A program made the translations under genes and the position numbers. Of a stretch of 41,927 bases of DNA, positions 15,216 to 22,491 are shown piece after piece. This stretch comes from Phycisphaerales bacterium (GTDB lineage: Bacteria; Planctomycetota; Phycisphaerae; Phycisphaerales; UBA1924), in contig JACVCL010000011.1 in NCBI GenBank assembly GCA_016742075.1, forward strand, positions 1-41,927, written 5' to 3'. Position 1 is the first letter of the stretch. Every line of letters begins with the position of its first letter. The notes beneath the pieces are model-generated. The model had not been told where the DNA came from, ran no database searches, and saw only the letters and a program-made list of their open reading frames with translations.

Positions 15216-16271
15216 ATGCCGGACGCACGGAGGCCATCCCGCGGCACCACCGAGCCGTCGCACGCGCTCACCCGCGTCGTCGCCTTCATGAACCAGAAGG
15301 GCGGGGTCGGCAAGACCACCACGGTCGTCAATCTCGCCGCCGCGCTCGCCGAGCTCGGCCGCAAGGTTCTGGTCGTCGACCTCGACCCTCAGGCCCACGC
15401 CTCCCTGCATCTGGGCGTCGATGCCGAGAGCGTCGGCGTGTCGGTCTACGACCTGCTGCTGGACCCCCCGGGCCCCGACGGCCGCGGCGGCACCGACCCG
15501 CTCGACGCGCTGCGGTGCGTCCGCCCCAACCTCGCGGTGCTGCCGGCGGTCACCGACCTGGCCGCCGCCGAGAGCGAGCTGGCCTCGGCGCCCGACCGCC
15601 AGCAGCGCCTGGCCCGCGTGCTCGAGCCCCTCAAGAAGGTCTACGAGTTCATCTTCATGGACTGCCCGCCCTCGCTCGGGCTGCTCACGCTCAACGGCCT
15701 GGCGGCCGCGCGCGAGGTCATCGTGCCCATGAAGGCCGAGTTCCTGGCGCTCCAGGGCGTCGGCAAGCTGTTCCAGACCGTGCACCTCATGGGCCAGGGG
15801 GTCAACCCGCATCTCCGCGTGACGGGCGTGGTGATGTGCATGCACGACGAGAGCACCCGTCACGCCAAGGAGGTGGTCGCGGACCTCGAGCGCTACTTCG
15901 CCGAGGCGCGCGACCAGAAGCTCCCCTGGAGTTCGGCCCGCATCTACCGGCCGGCCATCCGCCGCAACGTGAAGCTCGCCGAGTCGCCCAGCTTCGGGCA
16001 GACCGTCTTCGAGTACGCAGCCGACTGCCCCGGCGCCGAGGACTACCGCGCCCTCGCGCTCGCGATGGCCAAAGAGTGGGACGAACTGCTGGCGCGCCTG
16101 AGCCGGCCGCCCGCGGCCGAGAAGCCCGGCCCCGAGGTGGTGGTCAAGACCGGCGCCAGGAAGCCCTCCCCCCGCAGGCCCGCCGCGCCTCCGGCTGCTC
16201 CTGGGCCCGCGCCGGCCGCGCCGCAGGTGGTGGTGCGCGATGACGCCCCGCCCACCCGGGCCGCGCCGTGA
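15216..16271 (+). CDS. parA: ParA/Soj-family ATPase
   Basis: A 351-residue ParA-type ATPase that partitions chromosomes or positions cargo by nucleoid-dependent ATP cycling. It carries the deviant Walker A motif 'NQKGGVGKTTT' (26-36), the switch 'VVDLDPQAHASLHLG' and the Walker B-like 'FIFMDCPPSLGLLTLN'. Residues 1-20 form a short polar leader. From about 300 the protein turns into a Pro/Ala-rich disordered tail, unusual for Soj. No parB or parS is visible nearby, so it is an orphan here and cargo is unknown. The ATG at 15216 sits 7 nt after TACACT. The stop overlaps the next gene as GTGA. It is divergent from the HDOD gene. Confidence 0.88.
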   Translation: MPDARRPSRGTTEPSHALTRVVAFMNQKGGVGKTTTVVNLAAALAELGRKVLVVDLDPQAHASLHLGVDAESVGVSVYDLLLDPPGPDGRGGTDPLDALRCVRPNLAVLPAVTDLAAAESELASAPDRQQRLARVLEPLKKVYEFIFMDCPPSLGLLTLNGLAAAREVIVPMKAEFLALQGVGKLFQTVHLMGQGVNPHLRVTGVVMCMHDESTRHAKEVVADLERYFAEARDQKLPWSSARIYRPAIRRNVKLAESPSFGQTVFEYAADCPGAEDYRALALAMAKEWDELLARLSRPPAAEKPGPEVVVKTGARKPSPRRPAAPPAAPGPAPAAPQVVVRDDAPPTRAAP

Positions 16272-16672
16272 ACCCGCCGACCGCGTGGTGGCGGCGGGTG
16301 TTCTGGCTCTACGCCGCGGCCCTCTTCACCGTCACGCACTGGCCCGCCCTCCGCGTGCCCATCGGCGATCTGCCCCGCCCCGACCTGCTCCAGCACCTGC
16401 TCGCCTTCGGGCTCTGGACGTTCCTGCTGTTGAGGTGCGGGTTCTTCGGGCCCCGCGACGCCGACCGCGCCCTGGCGATCGGCACCGCCGTCGCCGCGGC
16501 GTACGCGGCCCTCGACGAGTGCTCGCAGGGCATCCCCGCCCTGCAGCGGCTGGTGGCGTGGGACGACCTGGCGGCCAACCTGCTCGGGGTGGCCCTGGGC
16601 TCCTCGGCCGCGGCCGCCCTCTCCCGCCGGCGGAAGCCCGACCGAACCGGCGTGGCGGCGGCGCTCGTATAA
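16268..16672 (+). CDS. VanZ-like membrane protein
   Basis: A 134-residue membrane protein of the VanZ-like family. It shows the family signature 'DLLQHLLAFGLWTFLLL' (about 38-54), followed by an acidic 'ALDECSQGI' and 'LVAWDDLAANLLGVALG', matching the dE-x-x-Q and D-x-x-aN-x-x-G pattern. Three to four transmembrane helices are predicted by eye. The biochemical role of the family is unclear; the original VanZ affects teicoplanin resistance. The start is GTG, overlapping the parA stop by 4 nt, so translation is coupled. A TATAAT box overlaps its stop codon and probably serves ilvE. Confidence 0.8.
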   Translation: MNPPTAWWRRVFWLYAAALFTVTHWPALRVPIGDLPRPDLLQHLLAFGLWTFLLLRCGFFGPRDADRALAIGTAVAAAYAALDECSQGIPALQRLVAWDDLAANLLGVALGSSAAAALSRRRKPDRTGVAAALV

Positions 16673-16673
16673 T
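16668..16673 (+). promoter_or_regulatory. Consensus TATAAT box upstream of ilvE
   Basis: A perfect TATAAT overlaps the stop codon of the VanZ-like gene and lies 164 nt before the ilvE ATG. No clear -35 is visible 16-18 nt upstream. The resulting leader would be about 155 nt and G-rich; I see no attenuator or riboswitch in it. Confidence 0.5.
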
Positions 16674-16837
16674 GCACATTCCGGCCTGTTTCCCGAAGCA
16701 GAACAGTCCGATTCGGTTGGTGGCTCACGGGCGGCGTGCGGTTCGGCATCTCCGGGTGGGGTCCGGTTCCGCGGAGGAGTCGGTCGCGGGGGTGGTGGGG
16801 GGGCGCGCACGCCCACGAGTCTGAGGAAGGAGCCTTG

Positions 16838-17788
16838 ATGTCCACGCTCAAGAGCGCACCGTCAGGAAAGCCCGCCGCGGGCGGCAAGAACGCCAAGCCC
16901 TTCACGCTCGGCGACCGCCCGCTCATCTGGATCGACGGCCAGCTGTACCCCGCGCGCGACGCCAAGGTGAGCGTGTACGACCACGGCCTGCTCTACGGCG
17001 ACGGCTGCTTCGAGGGCATCCGCGTCTACCAGGGCAGGATCTTCAAGGCCCAGGCGCACATGCGGCGGATCTTCCGCAACGCCGAGCGCCTCCGCCTCGA
17101 CATGCCCTGGACGGGCGACGAGGTCATCGCCGTCATGCGGCAGTGCATCGAGGCCAACGGCCTCACCGACGGCTACATCCGCCTGCTGTTCACCCGCGGC
17201 GCCGGCACCCTCGGGCTCGACCCGCGCAAGTGCCCGCGCCCGTCCATGATCGTCATCGCCGACCAGATCGCGCTCTACCCGCCCGAGCTGTACCGCGACG
17301 GCATGCGCGTCGTCATCGCCCGCCGCCCGCGCACCCCCACCGCCTGCCTCGACCCCTCGCTCAAGAGCCTCAACTACCTCAACAACATCATGGCCAAGAT
17401 GGAGGCCATCGACGCCGGCTGCCTCGAGGCCATCATGCTCTCGGTCGACGGCTACGTCGGCGAGTGCACCGGCGACAACCTCTTCATCGTCAAGGGCGGC
17501 GAGGTCTTCACCAGCCCGCTCGAGGTCGGCATGCTCGACGGCATCACCCGCGCCTTCGTCATGCAGACGCTCGCCCCGGCCTGCGGCGTCAAGCTCTCCG
17601 AGAAGCGCCTCAAGCCCGACGACGTCCTCAAGGCCGACGAGATCTTCCTCACCGGCTCGGCCGCGGAGATCATCGCCGTCACCCAGGTCAACGACACCGT
17701 GATCTCCAAGGGCGAGGGCCCCGTTACCCGCAGGCTCCGCGAGAAGTTCCGCGCGGTGGTCACCGGCCCCCACGTGCCCGAGGATTGA
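16838..17788 (+). CDS. ilvE: Branched-chain amino acid aminotransferase
   Basis: A 316-residue PLP enzyme of aminotransferase class IV, which interconverts valine, leucine and isoleucine with their 2-oxo acids using glutamate/2-oxoglutarate. Fold signs are 'VYDHGLLYGDGCFEGIRVY' (46-64, split here), 'GYIRLLFTRG' (112-121), 'SLKSLNYLNNI' (174-184) with K176 as the expected PLP lysine, and 'GYVGECTGDNLFIVK' (205-219) with a conserved Glu. The length is normal apart from a 20-residue Lys/Ala/Gly-rich N-terminal extension. The ATG at 16838 was chosen for the strong GAGGAAGGAG 5 nt upstream. D-amino-acid aminotransferase or aminodeoxychorismate lyase are related alternatives, but the EGIR motif and length favour IlvE. 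Confidence 0.9.
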   Translation: MSTLKSAPSGKPAAGGKNAKPFTLGDRPLIWIDGQLYPARDAKVSVYDHGLLYGDGCFEGIRVYQGRIFKAQAHMRRIFRNAERLRLDMPWTGDEVIAVMRQCIEANGLTDGYIRLLFTRGAGTLGLDPRKCPRPSMIVIADQIALYPPELYRDGMRVVIARRPRTPTACLDPSLKSLNYLNNIMAKMEAIDAGCLEAIMLSVDGYVGECTGDNLFIVKGGEVFTSPLEVGMLDGITRAFVMQTLAPACGVKLSEKRLKPDDVLKADEIFLTGSAAEIIAVTQVNDTVISKGEGPVTRRLREKFRAVVTGPHVPED

Positions 17789-17811
17789 CCGGGCGCCTCC
17801 GCCGCCTCCGA

Positions 17812-17817
17812 TAGACT
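17812..17817 (+). promoter_or_regulatory. -10-like box of murJ, probably leaderless
   Basis: TAGACT ends 6 nt before the ATG at 17824. TTGACC at 17785-17790 is 21 nt upstream of it, longer than the usual -35 spacing. No ribosome binding site lies between box and start. Confidence 0.5.
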
Positions 17818-17823
17818 CCCGCC

Positions 17824-19464
17824 ATGCCCTCGCCCGGCACGGACGCCCGCAGCGACCCCTCGCACCGCTTCCTCAGCCACGCCCGCACCTTCGCCGGGCT
17901 CACGCTGGTCTCGCGCGTGCTCGGCCTGGTCCGCGACGCCCTCATCGTCCGCCTGCTGGGCCTCACCCCCGTCGGCTCGGCCTTCGCCATCGCCTTCCGC
18001 GTGCCCAACACCTTCCGCCGCCTGTTCGGCGAAGGGGCGCTGTCCTCCGCCTTCATCCCCGAGTACGCCGCCCTACTGAAGAAGGACGCGGCCCTGGCCG
18101 CCCGCTACGCCTCGCTGATCGTCGCGGCCCTCTCGGCCCTGCTCGGCGGGGTCACGCTGGTGGTCGAACTGGGGCTGACCGGGCTCCTCGTGGCGCTCGA
18201 CATGGGCGACGCCGCCCGCACGCTCGTCGTGCTGCTCATGCTCATGCTGCCCTTCATGCCCCTGGTGTGCGTGACGGCCATCCTCGGCGGCATGCTCCAG
18301 ACGCACGGCCGCTTCGCCGCCCAGGCCGGGGCCCCGATCGTGCTCAACCTCTGCATGATCGTCGCCGGCGGCGTTTGGGGCTATCTCGCCAAGGCCGGCC
18401 CGGTGGCCACCGCCTGCGCCGTGGCCGCGTCGGTCACGCTCGCCGGGATCCTCCAGACCCTCTGGTGCCTGCGCGATCTCCGGGGCCTCACCGACTGGAC
18501 CCGGGCCTTCGGCCACGCCGCGCACCACCTCCGGACCACCCTCCGCCGCATGGGTCCTGTGGCCCTGGGCCTGGCCGCGCTGCAGGCCGCGACGCTCGTC
18601 GAGAGCTTCGTCATCATCGGCTGGCCGCTGTACATCAGCCCCACCATCGCCGGCGTGGCCTACCCGCTCGACACCGCCGCCGCCGCCGCGCTCAACTCGG
18701 CCGAGCGGCTCTACCAGTTCCCGCTGGGGGTCTTCGGCATCGCCCTGGCCACCGCCGCGTTCCCCCTGCTGGCCAAGCAGGCCGATCAGGCCGACCGCTT
18801 CCTCCAGACGCTCCGCCGCTCCGTCCGGCTGGCGCTCTTCATCGGGCTGCCCGCCACCGCCGGCATGGTGTTCGTCTCGCGCGACCTCGTGACGGTGATC
18901 TTCCTCGGCGGCAAGGTTTCGCACGACGACGCCGCCCGCATCGCCCGCTGCCTCATGTTCTACGGCCTGGTCATCGGCTCGTTCTCGCTCACCCACGTGC
19001 TGACCCGGGCCTTCTACGCCCGGAGCGACACCTGGCTGCCCACGCGCATCACGCTCGCCTCGATCGCCGTCACGTTCGCGCTCAGCATCACGCTGATGTG
19101 GCCGCTGAAGGAGGCCGGCATCGCCGCCGCGGCGTCGGCCGCCGCGATGATGCAGGTGCTGGCCCTGGCATGGTTCGCGCACCGCCGCATCCGCTCGGCC
19201 GACGGCGCCTCGGGGGCCTTCGACCGCGACACGCTCCGTGCCGTCGGCGCCACGCTGGCCGGAACGGCGCTCATGCTCGCCGCGCTGGCCTCCCTGGCAT
19301 GGATCTGGCCCCACCCCGAACGCGGGCGGTGGGTCACCCACCTCATCCGCCTCTCGGCCGACTGCGGCCTGGGCGCCGCCGCCTACGGCGCCTTCGCGGC
19401 GGCCACCCGCAGGCCCGAGCTGCGCTGGCTGCTCGACCGCCGCGGCGCCGCCGGGTTGTCGTGA
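17824..19464 (+). CDS. murJ: Lipid II flippase MurJ
   Basis: A 546-residue polytopic membrane protein of the MviN/MurJ family, which moves lipid II across the inner membrane for peptidoglycan synthesis. The family motif 'FRRLFGEGALSSAFIPEY' occupies residues 64-81, after an N-terminal 'SRVLGLVRDAL'. The body is made of about 14 hydrophobic segments, with the cytoplasmic loops rich in Arg. Length is in the family range. Peptidoglycan synthesis in the organism is implied. It starts 35 nt after ilvE with its own TAGACT box 6 nt upstream, so it is probably transcribed independently. Next comes surE after 79 nt. Confidence 0.92.
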   Translation: MPSPGTDARSDPSHRFLSHARTFAGLTLVSRVLGLVRDALIVRLLGLTPVGSAFAIAFRVPNTFRRLFGEGALSSAFIPEYAALLKKDAALAARYASLIVAALSALLGGVTLVVELGLTGLLVALDMGDAARTLVVLLMLMLPFMPLVCVTAILGGMLQTHGRFAAQAGAPIVLNLCMIVAGGVWGYLAKAGPVATACAVAASVTLAGILQTLWCLRDLRGLTDWTRAFGHAAHHLRTTLRRMGPVALGLAALQAATLVESFVIIGWPLYISPTIAGVAYPLDTAAAAALNSAERLYQFPLGVFGIALATAAFPLLAKQADQADRFLQTLRRSVRLALFIGLPATAGMVFVSRDLVTVIFLGGKVSHDDAARIARCLMFYGLVIGSFSLTHVLTRAFYARSDTWLPTRITLASIAVTFALSITLMWPLKEAGIAAAASAAAMMQVLALAWFAHRRIRSADGASGAFDRDTLRAVGATLAGTALMLAALASLAWIWPHPERGRWVTHLIRLSADCGLGAAAYGAFAAATRRPELRWLLDRRGAAGLS

Positions 19465-19531
19465 GCAGTGCACTTCGCCGAGGAGTCGACGGCGAGCTCC
19501 GCGGACTGGGGCGCGGGGGGTAGGGGGGTGG

Positions 19532-19537
19532 TAGGCT
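19532..19537 (+). promoter_or_regulatory. -10-like box of surE in a G-rich leader
   Basis: TAGGCT ends 6 nt before the ATG at 19544. It is preceded by G-runs (six Gs, TA, six Gs) at about 19515-19528, a possible G-quadruplex on the coding strand. Confidence 0.45.
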
Positions 19538-19543
19538 TCGGGC

Positions 19544-20380
19544 ATGCGCATCCTGCTCACGAACGACGACGGCATCCACGCCCCCGGCCTGGAGGCCCTC
19601 TACAAGGCTCTGGCCGCGCCCGAGCGCCCGCTCGGCGAGGTGGTCTGGCCGGTGGCGCCGCTGACGGTGCAGTCGGCCACCAGCCACGGCGTCACGTTCC
19701 ACACGCCGCTCATGGTCAGCGAGGAGCGGATCAACCCCTCCCTCACCGGCCTGGCCGTCGACGGCCGTCCGGCCGACTGCGTGAAACTGGCGATCTGCTC
19801 GCTGTGGCCCGAGCGCTTCGGCCGCGGCTCCCGCCCCGACCTGGTCATCAGCGGCATGAACGCCGGCGCCAACGTGGGCATCAACACGATCTACTCGGGC
19901 ACGGTCGCCGCCGCGCTCGAGGCGGCCTTTCTGGGCGTGCCGTCGATCGCCGTAAGCCTGCACCTGGGCAAGGGCCCGCCCGACTTCGCCCGCGCCGCGG
20001 CGTGGGCCCGGCGCGTCATCGACCGCATCCTCGACGGCGGCCTGGGCAAGGGCTCGCCGCTCTCGCCGCACCAGTGCCTCTCGATCAACCTGCCGGTCTG
20101 CGACTCGGTCACCGAGCCGCGCTCGGCGGCCGAGCCCGAGGTCCGGGTCTGCCCGATGAACACCCACGGGCTGGTCGACGCCTACGAGCGGCGTGTCTCG
20201 CCGGGCGGCGACGTCTATTACTGGGCCGCCGGCTCGGGCCTCGACTTCCGCGGCGCCGACCCCGGCACCGACGTCGCCGAGATCCTCCGCCGCCACATCA
20301 CCGTCACCCCCTTGGTCTACGACCTCACCGACCGCGCGGGCATGGAACGCTGGAGCCGGCGCTTCCCCGCGGGGGGCTGA
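19544..20380 (+). CDS. surE: 5'/3'-nucleotidase SurE
   Basis: A 278-residue SurE-family metal-dependent nucleotidase/phosphatase, which dephosphorylates nucleoside monophosphates and is linked to stationary-phase survival. The N-terminal 'MRILLTNDDGIHAPG' carries the metal-binding aspartates D8 and D9. S44 in 'TVQSATSHGVTF' and N106 in 'SGMNAGANVG' complete the usual metal-binding set, and 'YSGTVAAALEA' follows. All catalytic positions are present and length is normal. The gene converges on the UbiA-like gene: the two stop codons are 16 nt apart, and a 7-bp inverted repeat (20376-20382 with 20395-20401) spans them without a T tract. Confidence 0.93.
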   Translation: MRILLTNDDGIHAPGLEALYKALAAPERPLGEVVWPVAPLTVQSATSHGVTFHTPLMVSEERINPSLTGLAVDGRPADCVKLAICSLWPERFGRGSRPDLVISGMNAGANVGINTIYSGTVAAALEAAFLGVPSIAVSLHLGKGPPDFARAAAWARRVIDRILDGGLGKGSPLSPHQCLSINLPVCDSVTEPRSAAEPEVRVCPMNTHGLVDAYERRVSPGGDVYYWAAGSGLDFRGADPGTDVAEILRRHITVTPLVYDLTDRAGMERWSRRFPAGG

Positions 20381-20396
20381 AGCGCCCGGCCCGTCT

Positions 20397-21374
20397 TCAG
20401 CGCGTTGTCGCCAGCAGCATGAGCGCCACCGCCGCGCCACCGGCCAGCCACGCGCCGACGGCGTAGCCGTCCATACGCGCCGCCAGCAGGTACACCACGG
20501 CCGAACTCGCGGCCGCCACCGTCGCCGCGACGGCCCAGTGCCAGTGCGTCACCCCCACGCCCCACGCCGACAGCAGCACCGCGCCCAGCAGGAACACGAA
20601 CACGTACGCCGTCGCCGCCGCTCGCCCGAGCGCCACCGCCACGGTCTTCAGCCCCGCCGCCCGGTCGGCCGTTTCGTCGCGCACCAGGCACAGCAGCACG
20701 AACACCCCCAGCACGATCGACCCCAGCAGCGTCGCCGGCAGCACCCCCGCCGCCTGCGCCAGCGACGTGGCCTGCTCCATCTCGCTCACCACCTTGCCGA
20801 CGGCCTCCGCCACGCCCGCCGGCCTCCCGGCCGACCACAGCCGGATGACGACCGCGGGCACGAGCAGCAGGGCCATCGGCAGGAGCAACTCGGCGCCGGC
20901 GAACCGCACCCGCCTCAGCCACGCGCCGGCCCGCGACACCGCCAGCCGCAGCCCGCCGAGTTCCTCGTCGGGCCGGGGCTGACGTGACCCGGCCAGCGCC
21001 GACGCCCCGAGCAACACCCCCGCCGCCACCACCGCGACCAGCCCGTGGGTGGGGTGGAAGATCGAAAGCGCCGCCAGGCACAGCATCAGCGGCAGGGCCA
21101 GCACCGTCCGCGTGGCCACCAGCCCCTCGCGCCGCCACAGCCGCCGGTCGCGGCGGAGCGCCAGCCGCGGGTCCTCCCCGCGGGAGATCGTCGAGAGGTC
21201 GAACGCCGCCGCCGCCAGCACGATCAGAAGCGCGTGCGCCGCCGCCATCAGCCACGAGCCCGAGGCCGCCTCGCCCCAGCGCACCCACAGCGCGGTGTAG
21301 GGCGCCGTCAGCAGCAGCAGCCACAGGCGCGAGGTCTCGATCAGTCGGGGCACACCGAACATGGCCCGCAGCAT
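20397..21374 (-). CDS. UbiA-like polytopic membrane protein
   Basis: A 325-residue protein with about eight to nine hydrophobic helices. One loop, 'VRDETADRAAGLKTVAVALG', closely matches the second Asp-rich region of UbiA prenyltransferases (D-x-x-x-D-x-x-x-G-x-K-T-x-x-x-x-LG). The first Asp-rich motif (N-D-x-x-D-x-x-x-D) expected after helix 2 is not evident; only 'DLSTISRGED' stands in the right area. It could be a diverged or inactive prenyltransferase, or an unrelated membrane protein. The start is uncertain: ATG at 21374 was chosen, with ATG at 21362 and TTG at 21398 as alternatives, and none has a clear ribosome binding site. It follows the epimerase on the same strand with a 37-nt gap and is probably co-transcribed. 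Confidence 0.6.
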   Translation of the reverse strand: MLRAMFGVPRLIETSRLWLLLLTAPYTALWVRWGEAASGSWLMAAAHALLIVLAAAAFDLSTISRGEDPRLALRRDRRLWRREGLVATRTVLALPLMLCLAALSIFHPTHGLVAVVAAGVLLGASALAGSRQPRPDEELGGLRLAVSRAGAWLRRVRFAGAELLLPMALLLVPAVVIRLWSAGRPAGVAEAVGKVVSEMEQATSLAQAAGVLPATLLGSIVLGVFVLLCLVRDETADRAAGLKTVAVALGRAAATAYVFVFLLGAVLLSAWGVGVTHWHWAVAATVAAASSAVVYLLAARMDGYAVGAWLAGGAAVALMLLATTR

Positions 21375-21411
21375 CGCAGGCCCCGCCGTCCGTCGCAAGG
21401 TGCGCCGGCCC

Positions 21412-22437
21412 TCAGGCCGGGCGGGCGCTCGCCGAAAGCTCGCGGGCGAACCACTCCACCGTCTCCCGCAGCCCGTCCTCCAGCCCGCGGATCGGCCGGT
21501 ACCCCAGAAGCTGCTGCGCCCGCGTCAGATCGGCCTGGCTGTGCGGCACGTCGCCCGACCGGACCGGCCGGAAGTCGGGCTGCCGGCCCTCCTGCCCCGC
21601 CAGGCGCGCCACCATCGCGTGCAGCTCGAGGATCGTGGTCCGCACACCGCACCCGATGTTCACCGCCAGCCCCAGCGGGTCACGGTCCACCGACCCGGCC
21701 AGCAGGTTGGCGTACACCGCGTTGTCGACGTGCGTGAAGTCGCGCGAGAACGACCCGTCTCCGAAGATCGTCGTCCGCTGGCCCCGCAGCAGCCGCCCCG
21801 CGAACGCCGCGATCACCGCCGCGTACGCCGAGTCGGGGCTCTGCCGGGGCCCGAAGATGTTGAAGTACCGCAGGCTCACCCCCTGCAGCCCGTAGCTGGC
21901 CTGCCACGCCCGCACCACGTGCTCGCCGGCCAGCTTGCTCGCGGCGTACGGGCTCAGCGGGTTCGGCGGCGAAGACTCCGTCTTCGGCAGCCCGGGGTCG
22001 TCGCCGTAGCAGCTGCTGCTGGCCGAGTACACCCACCGCCGCACCCCCGCCCGCCGGCACGCCTCGGCCACGCGCACCGTTCCGGTCGCGTTCACCGCCA
22101 TCGCCCGCTCGGGGTCCTCGATGCTCAGCGGCACGCTCCCCACCGCCGCCAGATGGAACACCACCCCGGCACCCTCGATCGCGTGCGCCAGCGCGCCGGG
22201 GTCCAGCACCGAGCCGATCACCAGCCGGCACTTCTGCGGATCGCGCTGCACCAGTTCCGCGGCGTGCGCCGCCGTGCTGTTCGAGAGGTCGTCGAGGATC
22301 GTCACCCCCGCGCCCAGACCCATCAGCGCCTCGGCCAGATGACCGCCGATGAACCCCGCACCGCCCGTCACCAGCGCCCGCACGCCCGCGTAGCGGCGGC
22401 GGAACAGTTCGTCATGCTCGGCGGGAAACCTCGGCAC
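21412..22437 (-). CDS. NAD-dependent nucleotide-sugar epimerase (extended SDR)
   Basis: A 341-residue extended short-chain dehydrogenase of the UDP-glucose/UDP-GlcNAc 4-epimerase type. It has the NAD-binding TGGAGFIG (24-31), 'ILDDLSNS' (48-54), 'FHLAAVGSVPLS' (94-105), a serine cluster at 138-142 ('SASSS'), catalytic Y164-x-x-x-K168 in 'SPYAASKLAGEH', and 'RYFNIFGPRQ'. Both sugar 4-epimerase and related activities (dehydratase, decarboxylase) share these; 4-epimerase is the best guess. GTG at 22437 was chosen because a TATCAT box lies 7 nt upstream, the same spacing as other genes here; a longer GTG start at 22488 is possible. It supplies activated sugars, perhaps for surface glycans. Confidence 0.82.
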   Translation of the reverse strand: MPRFPAEHDELFRRRYAGVRALVTGGAGFIGGHLAEALMGLGAGVTILDDLSNSTAAHAAELVQRDPQKCRLVIGSVLDPGALAHAIEGAGVVFHLAAVGSVPLSIEDPERAMAVNATGTVRVAEACRRAGVRRWVYSASSSCYGDDPGLPKTESSPPNPLSPYAASKLAGEHVVRAWQASYGLQGVSLRYFNIFGPRQSPDSAYAAVIAAFAGRLLRGQRTTIFGDGSFSRDFTHVDNAVYANLLAGSVDRDPLGLAVNIGCGVRTTILELHAMVARLAGQEGRQPDFRPVRSGDVPHSQADLTRAQQLLGYRPIRGLEDGLRETVEWFARELSASARPA

Positions 22438-22444
22438 AGCGACG

Positions 22445-22450
22445 ATGATA
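22445..22450 (-). promoter_or_regulatory. -10-like box of the epimerase gene
   Basis: TATCAT on the minus strand ends 7 nt before GTG at 22437. There is no Shine-Dalgarno. This placement is the main reason for choosing that GTG as the start. Confidence 0.5.
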
Positions 22451-22491
22451 CCCGCGCCTTCCGCCGCCCCGGAGCCCGAGCGGCGCACGCC

